From the NCBI RefSeq assembly GCF_042685745.1, contig NZ_JBHUNT010000001.1:4960001-5024000 (forward strand): 64,000 nt of DNA, in the 5' to 3' direction. The position numbers and the translations under genes were made by a program. The notes beneath the pieces were generated by a model, which saw only the letters and a list, made by a program, of their open reading frames with translations, was not told the DNA's origin and did not search any database. Source of the stretch: Prauserella_A oleivorans (GTDB taxonomy: Bacteria > Actinomycetota > Actinomycetes > Mycobacteriales > Pseudonocardiaceae). Shown here piece by piece: positions 1 through 10,432 of the stretch; the first letter of the stretch is position 1; each line of letters opens with the position of its first letter.

Positions 1-28
1 ACGGCAGACACGCCGGTCTCGGCTCACG

Positions 29-961
29 TCACTCCGACGGCGCGCACGTGAGCGGCCGGGCGAGGTCGTGCTCCTCCTTGATCGCGCGCAGGTGACTCCA
101 CGACTCGACCGAGCGCACGCCCGGCAGGTCCCGCAGACGCTCCAGGGTCGCGAACACGCTGTCGTAGGTGGTCGCGCGGATGGTGCCGATGCCGTTGCAC
201 CAGCCGATGCCGGTCGCGAAGCAGTCGACCTCCTCGAAACCGGCCACCTCGCGGGCCACCGGTGCGGTCTCGCCGCTGAGCGTCAGGGCGAAGCCGATCG
301 TATGGATGCGGCTGAGCTGGTTGAGCCGCACGAGGGCGCCGACGTGCACCACCCCGGCCTCCAGCAGCCGCAGCACCCGCGCCCGCGTCGCACCCGGCGA
401 GAGGCCGCTGACGCTCGCCAGGTCGGCGAACGACGCGCGCCCGTCGATCCGCAGGTGCTCGAGCAACGCGTGGTCGGAGGAATCGAGGTCGATGTCGCCG
501 AGCGGGCCGGGGCTCTCCAGCGGGCCGGGCGGGAAGTAGGGGTCCTTCCAGATCTGCAGGAACGTCATCGCCTGGACCGAACGCACCCCGGGCACGGCCT
601 GCACCTTGGCCAGCCCCTCGGAAAACGTCGCGAGATCCTTGGTGCGCAGCTCCGCGGTCACCGCGAAGCGACCAGCCGTCGTGGTGACGAACGACGTCTC
701 GGCGAGCTCGGCCAGCCGCTCGGCCACCGGTCCGGCCGGGCCGTCGACCTCGACGATGACGTGCCCGAGCTGATTGAGGCCGAGCGCGGCGGGGTGGATG
801 GCGGCGATCAGGCGCAGGCCGCAGTCGTCGATCAGCCGCCGCACCCTGGCCTTGGTGGTCGAGCGCGCCAGCCCGACCAGTTTGGCCAGCGCCTCGTAGG
901 AGGCTCGCCCGTCCTCCTGCAGGGCGCGGACGAGGCGCTCGTCGACGTCGTCCAGATCCAC
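29..961 (-). CDS. Double-domain Lrp/AsnC family transcriptional regulator
   Basis: A 310-residue protein built from two complete Lrp/AsnC units in tandem. Each has an N-terminal winged helix-turn-helix (about residues 1-60 and 155-210) followed by a RAM-type ligand-binding domain. Ordinary Lrp proteins are about 150 residues, so this is a fused dimer. The GTG start at 961 is preceded by a GAAGGGA ribosome site. It diverges from the peptide transporter gene at 1199, so it probably controls the transporter and amidohydrolase in response to an amino acid or peptide. That target is inferred from position only; the family assignment is firm. Confidence 0.88.
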   Translation of the reverse strand: MDLDDVDERLVRALQEDGRASYEALAKLVGLARSTTKARVRRLIDDCGLRLIAAIHPAALGLNQLGHVIVEVDGPAGPVAERLAELAETSFVTTTAGRFAVTAELRTKDLATFSEGLAKVQAVPGVRSVQAMTFLQIWKDPYFPPGPLESPGPLGDIDLDSSDHALLEHLRIDGRASFADLASVSGLSPGATRARVLRLLEAGVVHVGALVRLNQLSRIHTIGFALTLSGETAPVAREVAGFEEVDCFATGIGWCNGIGTIRATTYDSVFATLERLRDLPGVRSVESWSHLRAIKEEHDLARPLTCAPSE

Positions 962-1198
962 CTACGTCCCTTCGCCGGCTCTCGGTGCCGTCAACCTAGC
1001 GCATCCACAGCGACCAACCGATGCCCGTCGAATAATCCGACGAGTCTCGGGCAGTGAGAATGTTTCGGCTGCAATAACTCTCAGATGCCGACGAATCATC
1101 TATTGTTCCGACCCTTGTGTGGATGTATCGTCTGCGCTCATCTACCGGCCGACCGCGGCTTCGCGGTCGGCCGTCCACTGTCTTTCCGGAGGTGAAAC
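962..1198. promoter_or_regulatory. Divergent promoter region between Lrp regulator and POT transporter
   Basis: A 237-nt region between divergent genes. It is noticeably richer in A and T than the genes, mainly around 1050-1110, and ends in a clear GGAGGT ribosome site at 1188-1193 for the transporter. It should hold both promoters and the Lrp binding sites. I could not define individual boxes with confidence. Confidence 0.5.
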
Positions 1199-2740
1199 GT
1201 GGGCGTGCCAGGCACTCCGCGCGTTGCGGGAACAGCCTCGGACCGGGCGTTCTTCGGACACCCGCGTGGCCTCGTCGGCCTGTTCTTCACCGAGGCGTGG
1301 GAGCGATTCTCCTACTACGGGATGCGCGCCCTGCTGCTCTACTACATGTACGACCAGGTGGCGAACGGCGGCCTCGGGATCCCCGACGACACCGCCAAGT
1401 CGCTCGTCGCGGTGTACGGCTCGGCCACCTACATGGCCGCGATCCTCGGCGGCTGGGTCAGCGACCGGCTGCTCGGCGATCGGCGCGCGACCCTCGTCGG
1501 CGGCGTGCTCATCATGGTCGGGCACATCTGCCTGGCCCTTCCGGCGGGTGCCGGGGCGCTGTTCGCCTCGATGGTGTTCATCGCCGGAGGCACCGGCCTG
1601 CTCAAGCCCACCATCTCCGCGTCCGTCGGCGACCTGTACGCCCCGAACGACCCGCGCCGCGACTCCGGCTTCAGCATCTACTACATGGGCATCAGCGTGG
1701 GTGCGGTGGCTGCTCCGCTCGTGGTCGGCACCGTGGGCCAGACCTACGACTACCACCTCGGTTTCGGCATCGCCGCGGTCGGGATGGCACTCGGGCTGGC
1801 GGTGTACCTGTGGACCCAACGTCATCTCAGCGAGGCCGGTAGCAGGCCGAAGAATCCCCTCCGGCTGAGCGAGGTGTCCCGGTCCCGGGCGAGCCTGGTG
1901 GGCCTCGGCGTCGCGTGTCTCGTGGCGGTCGTCGCGGTGTCCGCGGTGACGGGTCTGCTGAGCATCGGCGCGACCGTGAACCTGATCAGCGTGCTGGCGA
2001 TGGCGCTGCCGGTCGTCTACTTCACCGTGATGCTGCGGAGCAAGCGCACGACCGCGGCCGAGCGGGCCCGGCTGCGCGGCTACATTCCCTTGTTCGTCGC
2101 GGCGGTGTTCTTCTGGGTCATCCAGGAACAGGGTGCGACCGTCATCGCGCAGTACGCCGACGAGAGCACCGACCTCGACGCGTTCGGCTTCACCATCCCG
2201 GCATCGTGGTTCCAGTCGGTCGGCTCGTTCGTCCTGATCGTTCTCACCCCGCTGTTCGCGCTGCTGTGGCTCCGGCTCGACCGGTCGCCGCGCGCACCGT
2301 CCACAGCGCACAAGTTCGGCTTCGCCCTGGCCATCGCGGGCGTCTCGTACCTGGTGCTCGTCCTGCCGGCCTCGCAGGGCGGCCTGAGCAGTCCACTGTG
2401 GCTGGTCGGTAGCCTGGCGTTGGTCACCATCGGCGAGATGTGCCTGTCTCCGATCGGATTGTCGGCCACCACGCGGCTGGCCCCGGCCGCGTTCGCCACC
2501 CAGACGATGGGGCTGTGGCTCACCGCAGGCGCCGCGGGGCAGGGCATCGCCGCCCAGCTGGTCAAGTTCTACGAGCCGGACAGCGCCGGGACCTATTTCG
2601 GCGCGGTCGGTGCCGGGACCGTCGTTCTCGGACTCGTCCTCTTCGCTCTCTCCCCGCTCCTTCGCAGGCAGACGGAAGCCGCGGACAGCCTCGTCGACCA
2701 CCACGAGGACGCCCTCGACGTGACCGGAGTCCACCGATGA
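1199..2740 (+). CDS. POT/PTR2 family proton-coupled di/tripeptide transporter
   Basis: A 513-residue, highly hydrophobic MFS protein of the proton-dependent oligopeptide transporter family. The family's ExxERFxYYG signature is at residues 33-41 (EAWERFSYYG), on the first membrane helix, and a second conserved stretch, FFWVIQEQG, lies in the central helices. Such transporters bring in di- and tripeptides with protons. It starts with GTG, supported by GGAGGT five bases upstream. Its stop overlaps the ATG of the amidohydrolase (ATGA), so the two are translationally coupled. A role in peptide uptake coupled to cytosolic hydrolysis is inferred from this pairing. Confidence 0.9.
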   Translation: MGVPGTPRVAGTASDRAFFGHPRGLVGLFFTEAWERFSYYGMRALLLYYMYDQVANGGLGIPDDTAKSLVAVYGSATYMAAILGGWVSDRLLGDRRATLVGGVLIMVGHICLALPAGAGALFASMVFIAGGTGLLKPTISASVGDLYAPNDPRRDSGFSIYYMGISVGAVAAPLVVGTVGQTYDYHLGFGIAAVGMALGLAVYLWTQRHLSEAGSRPKNPLRLSEVSRSRASLVGLGVACLVAVVAVSAVTGLLSIGATVNLISVLAMALPVVYFTVMLRSKRTTAAERARLRGYIPLFVAAVFFWVIQEQGATVIAQYADESTDLDAFGFTIPASWFQSVGSFVLIVLTPLFALLWLRLDRSPRAPSTAHKFGFALAIAGVSYLVLVLPASQGGLSSPLWLVGSLALVTIGEMCLSPIGLSATTRLAPAAFATQTMGLWLTAGAAGQGIAAQLVKFYEPDSAGTYFGAVGAGTVVLGLVLFALSPLLRRQTEAADSLVDHHEDALDVTGVHR

Positions 2741-3945
2741 CCCGCACCGTGTTCCGGGGCGCGACGCTCTACGACGCGACGAGCCGCTCGGCCGACGCGG
2801 CCGATGTCGCCGTCGAGAACGGCTGGATCACCGACGTGGGCACCGGGCTCGACGGTGACGCCGAAGTCGATTGCGCGGGCCGCGCGATCCTGCCCGGTCT
2901 CTTCGACTGCCATGTCCACCTCACCATGAGCAGCGTCGACCTGCTGGATGCCGTGCAGCAGCCGTTCTCGCTCCAGTTCTACGAGGCCGCGGGCCACATG
3001 GCGAGGACGCTGGCCACCGGCGTCACCACGGTGCGCGATGCGGGTGGCGCCGACCTCGGCATGCGGGTCGCGCAAGAACGTGGGCTGGTGCCGGGGCCGC
3101 GCATGCAGGTCTCGCTCAACATGCTCAGCCAGACGGGCGGGCACGGCGACCCGTGGTGGCCGTCCACGTGTGCGCTGGACCTGCTGCCACCGCATCCGGG
3201 GCGGCCACCGGTGATCGTGGACGGTCCGGAGGAGATCCGCCGCAAGATCAGGGAACTGGTGCGGGCGGGTGCCGATGTCATCAAGGTCGCCACGAGTGGC
3301 GGGGTGGTGTCGAGCGGTCCCGGGCCGGAGCTCGTCCACTTCCGCGACGACGAGATCGCCATGATGGTCACCGAGGCCGCGGCCGCGGGCCGGTTCGTCA
3401 TGGCACACGCCCACGGCGCGGGGGCGAAAGCGGCCGTGCGCCACGGAGTCCGCTCCATCGAGCACGGCAACCAGCTCGACGACGAGACGCTCGAGTGGAT
3501 GGCCGAGCGCCGGATCTGGCTGGTCCCCACCCTCAGCGCCGGGCTCGGCCTGCGGCAGTCGCTCGAGGACGGGTCCACTGTGTACCCGAGCGAGATCCGG
3601 GACAAGATCGAGCAGTCTCACGGCGACGACACCGTCCGGCGGGCCGTGGCGGCAGGCGTGCCGATCGCGATGGGCACCGACGCGCCGATCTACCCCCGCG
3701 GCGAGAACCTGCTGGAGCTGGAACTGCTGGTCGACAAGGGGCTCAGCCCGGCCGACGCGCTCCATGCGGCGACGCTGTCGGCTGCCGAACTCATGGGACT
3801 CGATGCCACGCTCGGCTCGATCGAACCCGGCAAACGCGCCGATCTGGTCGTGGTCGACGGGGACCCGCTGGACGTCGTCGGACTGGGCAAGCGGGTCCGT
3901 GCCGTCTACCAGGACGGGCGAGCCGTCCACGTCCGCGACGACTGA
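2737..3945 (+). CDS. Metal-dependent amidohydrolase, probable Xaa-Pro/dipeptide hydrolase
   Basis: A 402-residue amidohydrolase-superfamily TIM barrel. Visible metal-site residues are His59 and His61 (HVH), a likely carbamylated Lys183 in VIKVATSGG, His224 (with the HAH pair), His243 (EHGN) and Asp315 (GTDA). This is the binuclear arrangement seen in imidazolonepropionase-like and prolidase-type (Sgx9260/Sgx9359) enzymes. The ATG overlaps the transporter stop by four bases. A peptidase that cleaves imported peptides, perhaps proline-containing ones, is the best guess. Substrate cannot be read from sequence; hydantoinase-like activity is the alternative. Confidence 0.85.
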   Translation: MTRTVFRGATLYDATSRSADAADVAVENGWITDVGTGLDGDAEVDCAGRAILPGLFDCHVHLTMSSVDLLDAVQQPFSLQFYEAAGHMARTLATGVTTVRDAGGADLGMRVAQERGLVPGPRMQVSLNMLSQTGGHGDPWWPSTCALDLLPPHPGRPPVIVDGPEEIRRKIRELVRAGADVIKVATSGGVVSSGPGPELVHFRDDEIAMMVTEAAAAGRFVMAHAHGAGAKAAVRHGVRSIEHGNQLDDETLEWMAERRIWLVPTLSAGLGLRQSLEDGSTVYPSEIRDKIEQSHGDDTVRRAVAAGVPIAMGTDAPIYPRGENLLELELLVDKGLSPADALHAATLSAAELMGLDATLGSIEPGKRADLVVVDGDPLDVVGLGKRVRAVYQDGRAVHVRDD

Positions 3946-3970
3946 CCCGCCTCCGGGGCCTGGCCGGGAG

Positions 3971-4042
3971 CAGACACGGCTACCTGGACGGCACACACGG
4001 CGACGCGAATCGCAGACACGGCTACCTGGACGGCAGACACGA
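3971..4042. repeat. Two copies of an intergenic repeat, 42 nt apart
   Basis: A 23-nt sequence beginning CAGACACGGCTACC and ending GGACGGCA occurs identically at 3971-3993 and 4013-4035, exactly 42 nt apart. Both copies are followed by another (A/G)CACACG-like stretch. The same unit with the same 42-nt period recurs at 24709-24775, and a fragment lies at positions 1-14. It sits between two convergent genes and outside any supported coding region. Confidence 0.8.
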
Positions 4043-4043
4043 C

Positions 4044-4074
4044 GCGGGGTGGCCCCGGATCGGGACCACCCCGC
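4044..4074. terminator. Hairpin terminator between convergent genes
   Basis: A 14-bp stem with one mismatch (4044-4057 with 4061-4074) and a 3-nt loop lies between the amidohydrolase and the Clp ATPase stop codons. No U-tract follows, which is usual for high-GC actinomycetes. It could serve both strands. Confidence 0.6.
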
Positions 4075-4089
4075 GCGGCACCGCGCTCG

Positions 4090-6642
<2,553 letters not shown>

Positions 6643-6703
6643 GGACGAGCCTCCTTTGGACGGCAGGGGTGTCGCCCCGTGGCCTACCCGGTGCGGCGGA
6701 CCG

Positions 6704-7600
6704 TCAACCCACGTACCGGCGGGCGACGGAGTGGCGCTGCGCATCCTCCAGCAACAGCAGGCCTTCCTCGACATGCCGGGGCACGACCCGGCGTTCGCGC
6801 AGCACCCACGGCAGCCCGCGCACGGCCTCCCACACGGCCGAGACGGTCGCGCGGTCGGCGGGTGCCGAGCGCAGCACGTCCACGCTGCGCCGGGCGGCAC
6901 TGCGCACGGGTCTGCGCAACCACAGCGTCCACAGCGTGTTGCGGATGCCGAGCTGCCGCCGGCGGCGGGGGTCGCGCTGCACCGACGGGGCGTGGTGGAT
7001 GACGACGTCCTCCGCCCAGCACATCCACCAGCCATGGGCGGCGAGGTCGAGGGCGAGCAGTTCCTCCTCGCCGCCGAGCCACATGCGCGGCGAGAACCCG
7101 CCGACCTCGCGGAACGCGCTCACCCGGAACGTCGTCAGCCCGGCCATCACGCCGAGCAGCGCGGGCCCGGGCAGCCAGTCCGGCCCGGGGACCGGCGAGT
7201 ACCGCAGCTCCGGCGTGATCGGGTCTTCGGCGAGGCCGGGTTCGACGAGGCAGCGTCCCGTGACCGACGCGAGGCCGGGGTGCTCGTCGAGCAGGTCGGC
7301 CGCGCGCAGCAGCGACCCCGGCTGCCAGCGCGTGTCGTCGTCGCAGAACGCCACGTAGGGCGTGCGGACGTGCCGGACGGCGAGGTTGCGCGCGAGCGCG
7401 CCGAGGTTGCGGTCGCAGCACAGCAGCTCCACGTCGGGGAACGTTCGCGACACCGCCTCGGCGGTGCCGTCGGTGGAGGCGTTGTCGGCCACGATGATCG
7501 GCGCCCCGTCCGGGAGCGCCGTCATGTGGGCCAGCGTGCGCAGTACCTCGTCGCGCCGGTTGTACGTGATCACCACGACGGTCACGCGGGGATCGGTCAT
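6704..7600 (-). CDS. Glycosyltransferase family 2
   Basis: A 298-residue GT-A enzyme. The N-terminus has the GT2 pattern VVVITYNRRDEVL and VADNASTDGT, and a DDD acid motif (FCDDDTRW) near residues 87-92 for metal and nucleotide-sugar binding. A LGGEEELLALDLA segment matches the ED catalytic region. It is the last gene of a leftward three-gene operon, and its start overlaps the stop of the preceding GT2 by four bases. The nearest relative is that neighbour, so the pair probably arose by duplication. It likely adds a sugar to the glycan made by the divergent heptose operon; donor and acceptor are unknown. Confidence 0.87.
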   Translation of the reverse strand: MTDPRVTVVVITYNRRDEVLRTLAHMTALPDGAPIIVADNASTDGTAEAVSRTFPDVELLCCDRNLGALARNLAVRHVRTPYVAFCDDDTRWQPGSLLRAADLLDEHPGLASVTGRCLVEPGLAEDPITPELRYSPVPGPDWLPGPALLGVMAGLTTFRVSAFREVGGFSPRMWLGGEEELLALDLAAHGWWMCWAEDVVIHHAPSVQRDPRRRRQLGIRNTLWTLWLRRPVRSAARRSVDVLRSAPADRATVSAVWEAVRGLPWVLRERRVVPRHVEEGLLLLEDAQRHSVARRYVG

Positions 7601-8427
7601 GCCAGCTCCCGGATCTGGTGCTCGACGTCACGCGGCAGCGGCCGCCGGTCGGCGAGTGCCCGCGGCAGCCTGCGCAGCACGGCACCGGCCGTGGCCGGGT
7701 CCCGCAGCAGCGGCAACGCGGCGCGCGCACACTCCCGCCACGGCCTGCGCATGGCCGCGATGAGCGCGTTGTTCCGTTTCTCCTGCCGGTCCCGCCAGGC
7801 CTGCGGCGGCCGGGTGGCGGACGGGTGGTGGTGGGCCACGACCCGGTCGACGTAGCACAGTCCCCACCCGAGCGCGGCGAGGTCGTAGGCGAGCAGCTTC
7901 TCCTCCGCACCGAAATGCAGCAGCGGGCTGAACCCACCCGCCTGGAGGAACGCCTCGCGGCGCACGATCGCCGAGCAGGCGAGGAAACCGAGCACGCACG
8001 GTCCCGGCAGGTCCGGTGCGGTGCCGAGCGGGCTGTCGGCCATCAGCGCGCACACCGGGTCGGACTTCTCCCCGGGACCGACGAGGGTGTGGGCGGCGAG
8101 CAGGCCGAGCCGAGGATAGGCGTCGAAGAGGATCTCGGCCTGCGGCAGGGCCTCCGGTGCCCACCACGAGTCGTCGTCGCTGAACGCCACGAGCGGAGTC
8201 TCGGCCGCCTCGACCCCGACGTTGCGGGCGGCGGCGCCGGCGTTGCCGGGCAAGGCGATCAGCCGGGCGGCCGGGTAATCGCGGCGGATTCGATGCGCGG
8301 TGTCGTCGGTGGAGGCGTTGTCGACCACGATCACCGGCGGTGCGGGCCGCAACGCGAGAATGTGGTCGAGCGTGCGGGCCAGTTCGGCGGCCCGGTTGCG
8401 GGTCGCGATGACGACGGTGGTTCTCAT
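7597..8427 (-). CDS. Glycosyltransferase family 2 (paralogue of downstream neighbour)
   Basis: A 276-residue GT2 enzyme starting TVVIATRNRAAEL, with VVDNASTDDT and FSDDDSWW near residues 84-90, then FGAEEKLLAYDLA where the catalytic acids sit. It closely parallels the neighbouring 298-residue GT2 along its whole length. The ATG at 8427 overlaps the stop of the upstream gene (ATGA) and its own stop overlaps the next start, so the three genes form one coupled operon. It is cytosolic, with no membrane helix. Sugar specificity cannot be inferred. Confidence 0.87.
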   Translation of the reverse strand: MRTTVVIATRNRAAELARTLDHILALRPAPPVIVVDNASTDDTAHRIRRDYPAARLIALPGNAGAAARNVGVEAAETPLVAFSDDDSWWAPEALPQAEILFDAYPRLGLLAAHTLVGPGEKSDPVCALMADSPLGTAPDLPGPCVLGFLACSAIVRREAFLQAGGFSPLLHFGAEEKLLAYDLAALGWGLCYVDRVVAHHHPSATRPPQAWRDRQEKRNNALIAAMRRPWRECARAALPLLRDPATAGAVLRRLPRALADRRPLPRDVEHQIRELA

Positions 8428-9293
8428 GCCCGCACCTCGTCCAGCAGTGCGTCCACCAGCGACGACCCGGGATCGTGCGCGGCGGTGGCGTGGGCGCGGG
8501 CATGCTCCGACAGGCACCACCGCCACCAGTGGCCGAGTGCCTCGTCGCCGAGGTCCTCGGCCGGCAGCAGCGCGGGCCAGCCGAGCGCGCGGGCCTGCGC
8601 GGTCACCTTGCCGCCTCCGGCGATCGGGTCGACGGCGAGCGCGGGCACCCCGGTCCGGACCGCGAGCACCAATCCGTGCAGCCGGGTGGTCACCACGACG
8701 TCGAACCGGGCCAGTGCGGAGACGAACTGGTCGCCGGTGGCGCAGTGCCGCCAGTCGGAGGTGTCCAGCCGGGTGTCGAGCGGCACGCGCGCGCAGTCCT
8801 GCCTGACCAGCCACTCCTGCAGGGTCTTGTGCACCTGCTCGTGCCTGCGCCGGGTGCCGTACTCGTGTTGCCCGGGAGCGAGGATCACCGCGACCACCGG
8901 CACGCGCGAGGTCTCCGCCGACGCCGCGAGATCCTGCCGCTGCTGCCCGGCACCGTCGCGGGCGAGCACCCGGTGGAACCCGGTGACGGCGGGGTCGTGC
9001 TCGTCGATCACCGACACCCCGACGGCGATGCGCGTACACGCCGGAAAGCGCTCGTGCAGCCCGCGGACCTGCTCGCCGTGCGCGGGACCGCAGGCGAAGA
9101 CGAGATGGCTGTACCGACCCGGGTCGGCGTCGTCGAGGTGCAGCTCGCCCGGGCGGAAGCCGGGGCTCCAGGCCACGTCGCAGGCGATGCCGGCCTCGGT
9201 GAGCGCGGCGACGACGCGACGCATGCTGAGCACGTCACCTGCGGTCGCCTCGCCGTGCAGGAAGCTCGGCCAGCCGGTGACGAGGACATGCAT
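8424..9293 (-). CDS. Polysaccharide pyruvyltransferase family protein
   Basis: A 289-residue protein whose C-terminal half carries the family signature VVTTRLHGLVLAVRTGVPALAVD, with the conserved RLHG. CsaB/WcaK-type proteins transfer a pyruvate ketal from phosphoenolpyruvate to glycan sugars, though several family members act on other substrates. The ATG at 9293 (MHVLVTGWPSFLHG) was chosen over upstream in-frame starts because the conserved fold begins there. It heads the leftward operon with two GT2 genes and diverges from the UXS-like gene 60 nt away. Pyruvylation of the surface glycan is a plausible but unproven role. Confidence 0.75.
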   Translation of the reverse strand: MHVLVTGWPSFLHGEATAGDVLSMRRVVAALTEAGIACDVAWSPGFRPGELHLDDADPGRYSHLVFACGPAHGEQVRGLHERFPACTRIAVGVSVIDEHDPAVTGFHRVLARDGAGQQRQDLAASAETSRVPVVAVILAPGQHEYGTRRRHEQVHKTLQEWLVRQDCARVPLDTRLDTSDWRHCATGDQFVSALARFDVVVTTRLHGLVLAVRTGVPALAVDPIAGGGKVTAQARALGWPALLPAEDLGDEALGHWWRWCLSEHARAHATAAHDPGSSLVDALLDEVRA

Positions 9294-9353
9294 GATCACG
9301 CTGTACCCACTCGCCCTGCGTTTCACACTGACTCGCCCGGGTAACCGGCCGCC

Positions 9354-10313
9354 ATGGTCGCTGCTCCCGGACACGCCCTGGTCACCGGCGGTGCCGGCTT
9401 CCTCGGTTCACACCTGTGCGAACTCCTGCTCCGAAACGGATTCCGGGTGTCCTGTGTGGACAGCTTCGCCACCGGTACCGCCACCAACGTCGATCACCTG
9501 CGCGAGGATCCGCGCTTCCGGCTGATCGAGCACGACGTCACCGCGCCGTTCCCCGACGTCGGCGACCCGACGCTGGTGGCACACCTGGCCTCGGCCGCGT
9601 CGCCCCGCGACTACCAGCGGTTGCCCATCGAGACGCTCCACGCGGGTGCGCTGGGCACAATGCACGCGCTGGAGGTGGCCGAACGCGCGGGAGCACGGTT
9701 CCTGCTGACGTCCACCAGCGAGGTCTACGGCGATCCGCTGGAGCATCCGCAGCGGGAATCCTATTGGGGCAACGTCAATCCGATCGGTCCGCGCAGTGTC
9801 TACGACGAGGCCAAGCGCTACGCCGAGGCGCTCACGATGGCGCACTTGCGTCAGCGCGGCACCGATGTCGCGATCGCCCGCATCTTCAACACCTACGGAC
9901 CGCGCATGCGTGCCGACGACGGACGCATGATTCCGAACTTCATCACGCAGGCGATCGCGGGAGCCCCGCTGACCGTCGCCGGTTCGGGCACCCAGACCCG
10001 CTCGGTGTGCTACGTCGACGACACGGTGGCCGGGCTCTATGCCCTCGTCCGCAGCACACTCACCGGACCGGTCAACATCGGCAACCCGCGCGAGCTCTCG
10101 GTGCGCCGGATCGCCGAGGAGATCCGGGATCTCGTCGGCAGCGCGTCGGTGATCGAGTCCGTGCCCGGCGCGGTGGACGACCCGCAGCGCCGTTGTCCGG
10201 ACATCTCCCTGGCCCGGCGGGAGCTCGGCTGGGAGCCGCAGGTGACGCTGCGCGACGGTCTGCGGCGGACCGTCGACTGGTTCGCCGGACACCGACCCGA
10301 CGCCGCCGCCTGA
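9354..10313 (+). CDS. NAD-dependent nucleotide-sugar epimerase/decarboxylase, UXS-like
   Basis: A 319-residue extended SDR with the Rossmann motif TGGAGFLG (residues 11-18) and catalytic Tyr-x3-Lys near 150-154 (SVYDEAKRYAE). The stretch TSTSEVYGDPLEHPQ followed by WGNVNPIGPR is characteristic of UDP-glucuronate decarboxylase (UXS), which makes UDP-xylose. UDP-glucuronate would come from the UDP-glucose dehydrogenase at 18093, so the two bracket the locus as consecutive steps. It is also similar to dTDP-glucose 4,6-dehydratases, but the PIGPRSVYDEAK stretch favours UXS. It lies 120 nt upstream of the large overlapping operon. Confidence 0.78.
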   Translation: MVAAPGHALVTGGAGFLGSHLCELLLRNGFRVSCVDSFATGTATNVDHLREDPRFRLIEHDVTAPFPDVGDPTLVAHLASAASPRDYQRLPIETLHAGALGTMHALEVAERAGARFLLTSTSEVYGDPLEHPQRESYWGNVNPIGPRSVYDEAKRYAEALTMAHLRQRGTDVAIARIFNTYGPRMRADDGRMIPNFITQAIAGAPLTVAGSGTQTRSVCYVDDTVAGLYALVRSTLTGPVNIGNPRELSVRRIAEEIRDLVGSASVIESVPGAVDDPQRRCPDISLARRELGWEPQVTLRDGLRRTVDWFAGHRPDAAA

Positions 10314-10324
10314 GCACTCTCCGT

Positions 10325-10369
10325 AGCGACGTCCTGGGCTTTTGCGGCTGCGACCGTTTAGACGTCGCT
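10325..10369. repeat. Inverted repeat after the UXS-like gene
   Basis: AGCGACGTC at 10325-10333 and GACGTCGCT at 10361-10369 are perfect 9-nt inverted copies around a 27-nt spacer. A third TAGCGAC lies at 10378-10384. This may be a weak terminator or a regulator site ahead of the operon starting at 10433. Confidence 0.4.
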
Positions 10370-10432
10370 GCAACGGGTAGCGACTTAGTACAGGTTCCGC
10401 GAGCGAGTGCTCACCCGCCAGGAGGAGAACAC

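Noticed and set aside
1142..2734. Long minus-strand open frame opposite the peptide transporter
   Set aside because: A high-GC shadow frame; the plus strand carries the full PTR2 signature and ribosome site.
8475..9344. Plus-strand frame opposite the pyruvyltransferase-like gene
   Set aside because: Opposite-strand shadow with biased composition; the minus strand has the RLHG family motif and overlapping operon structure.
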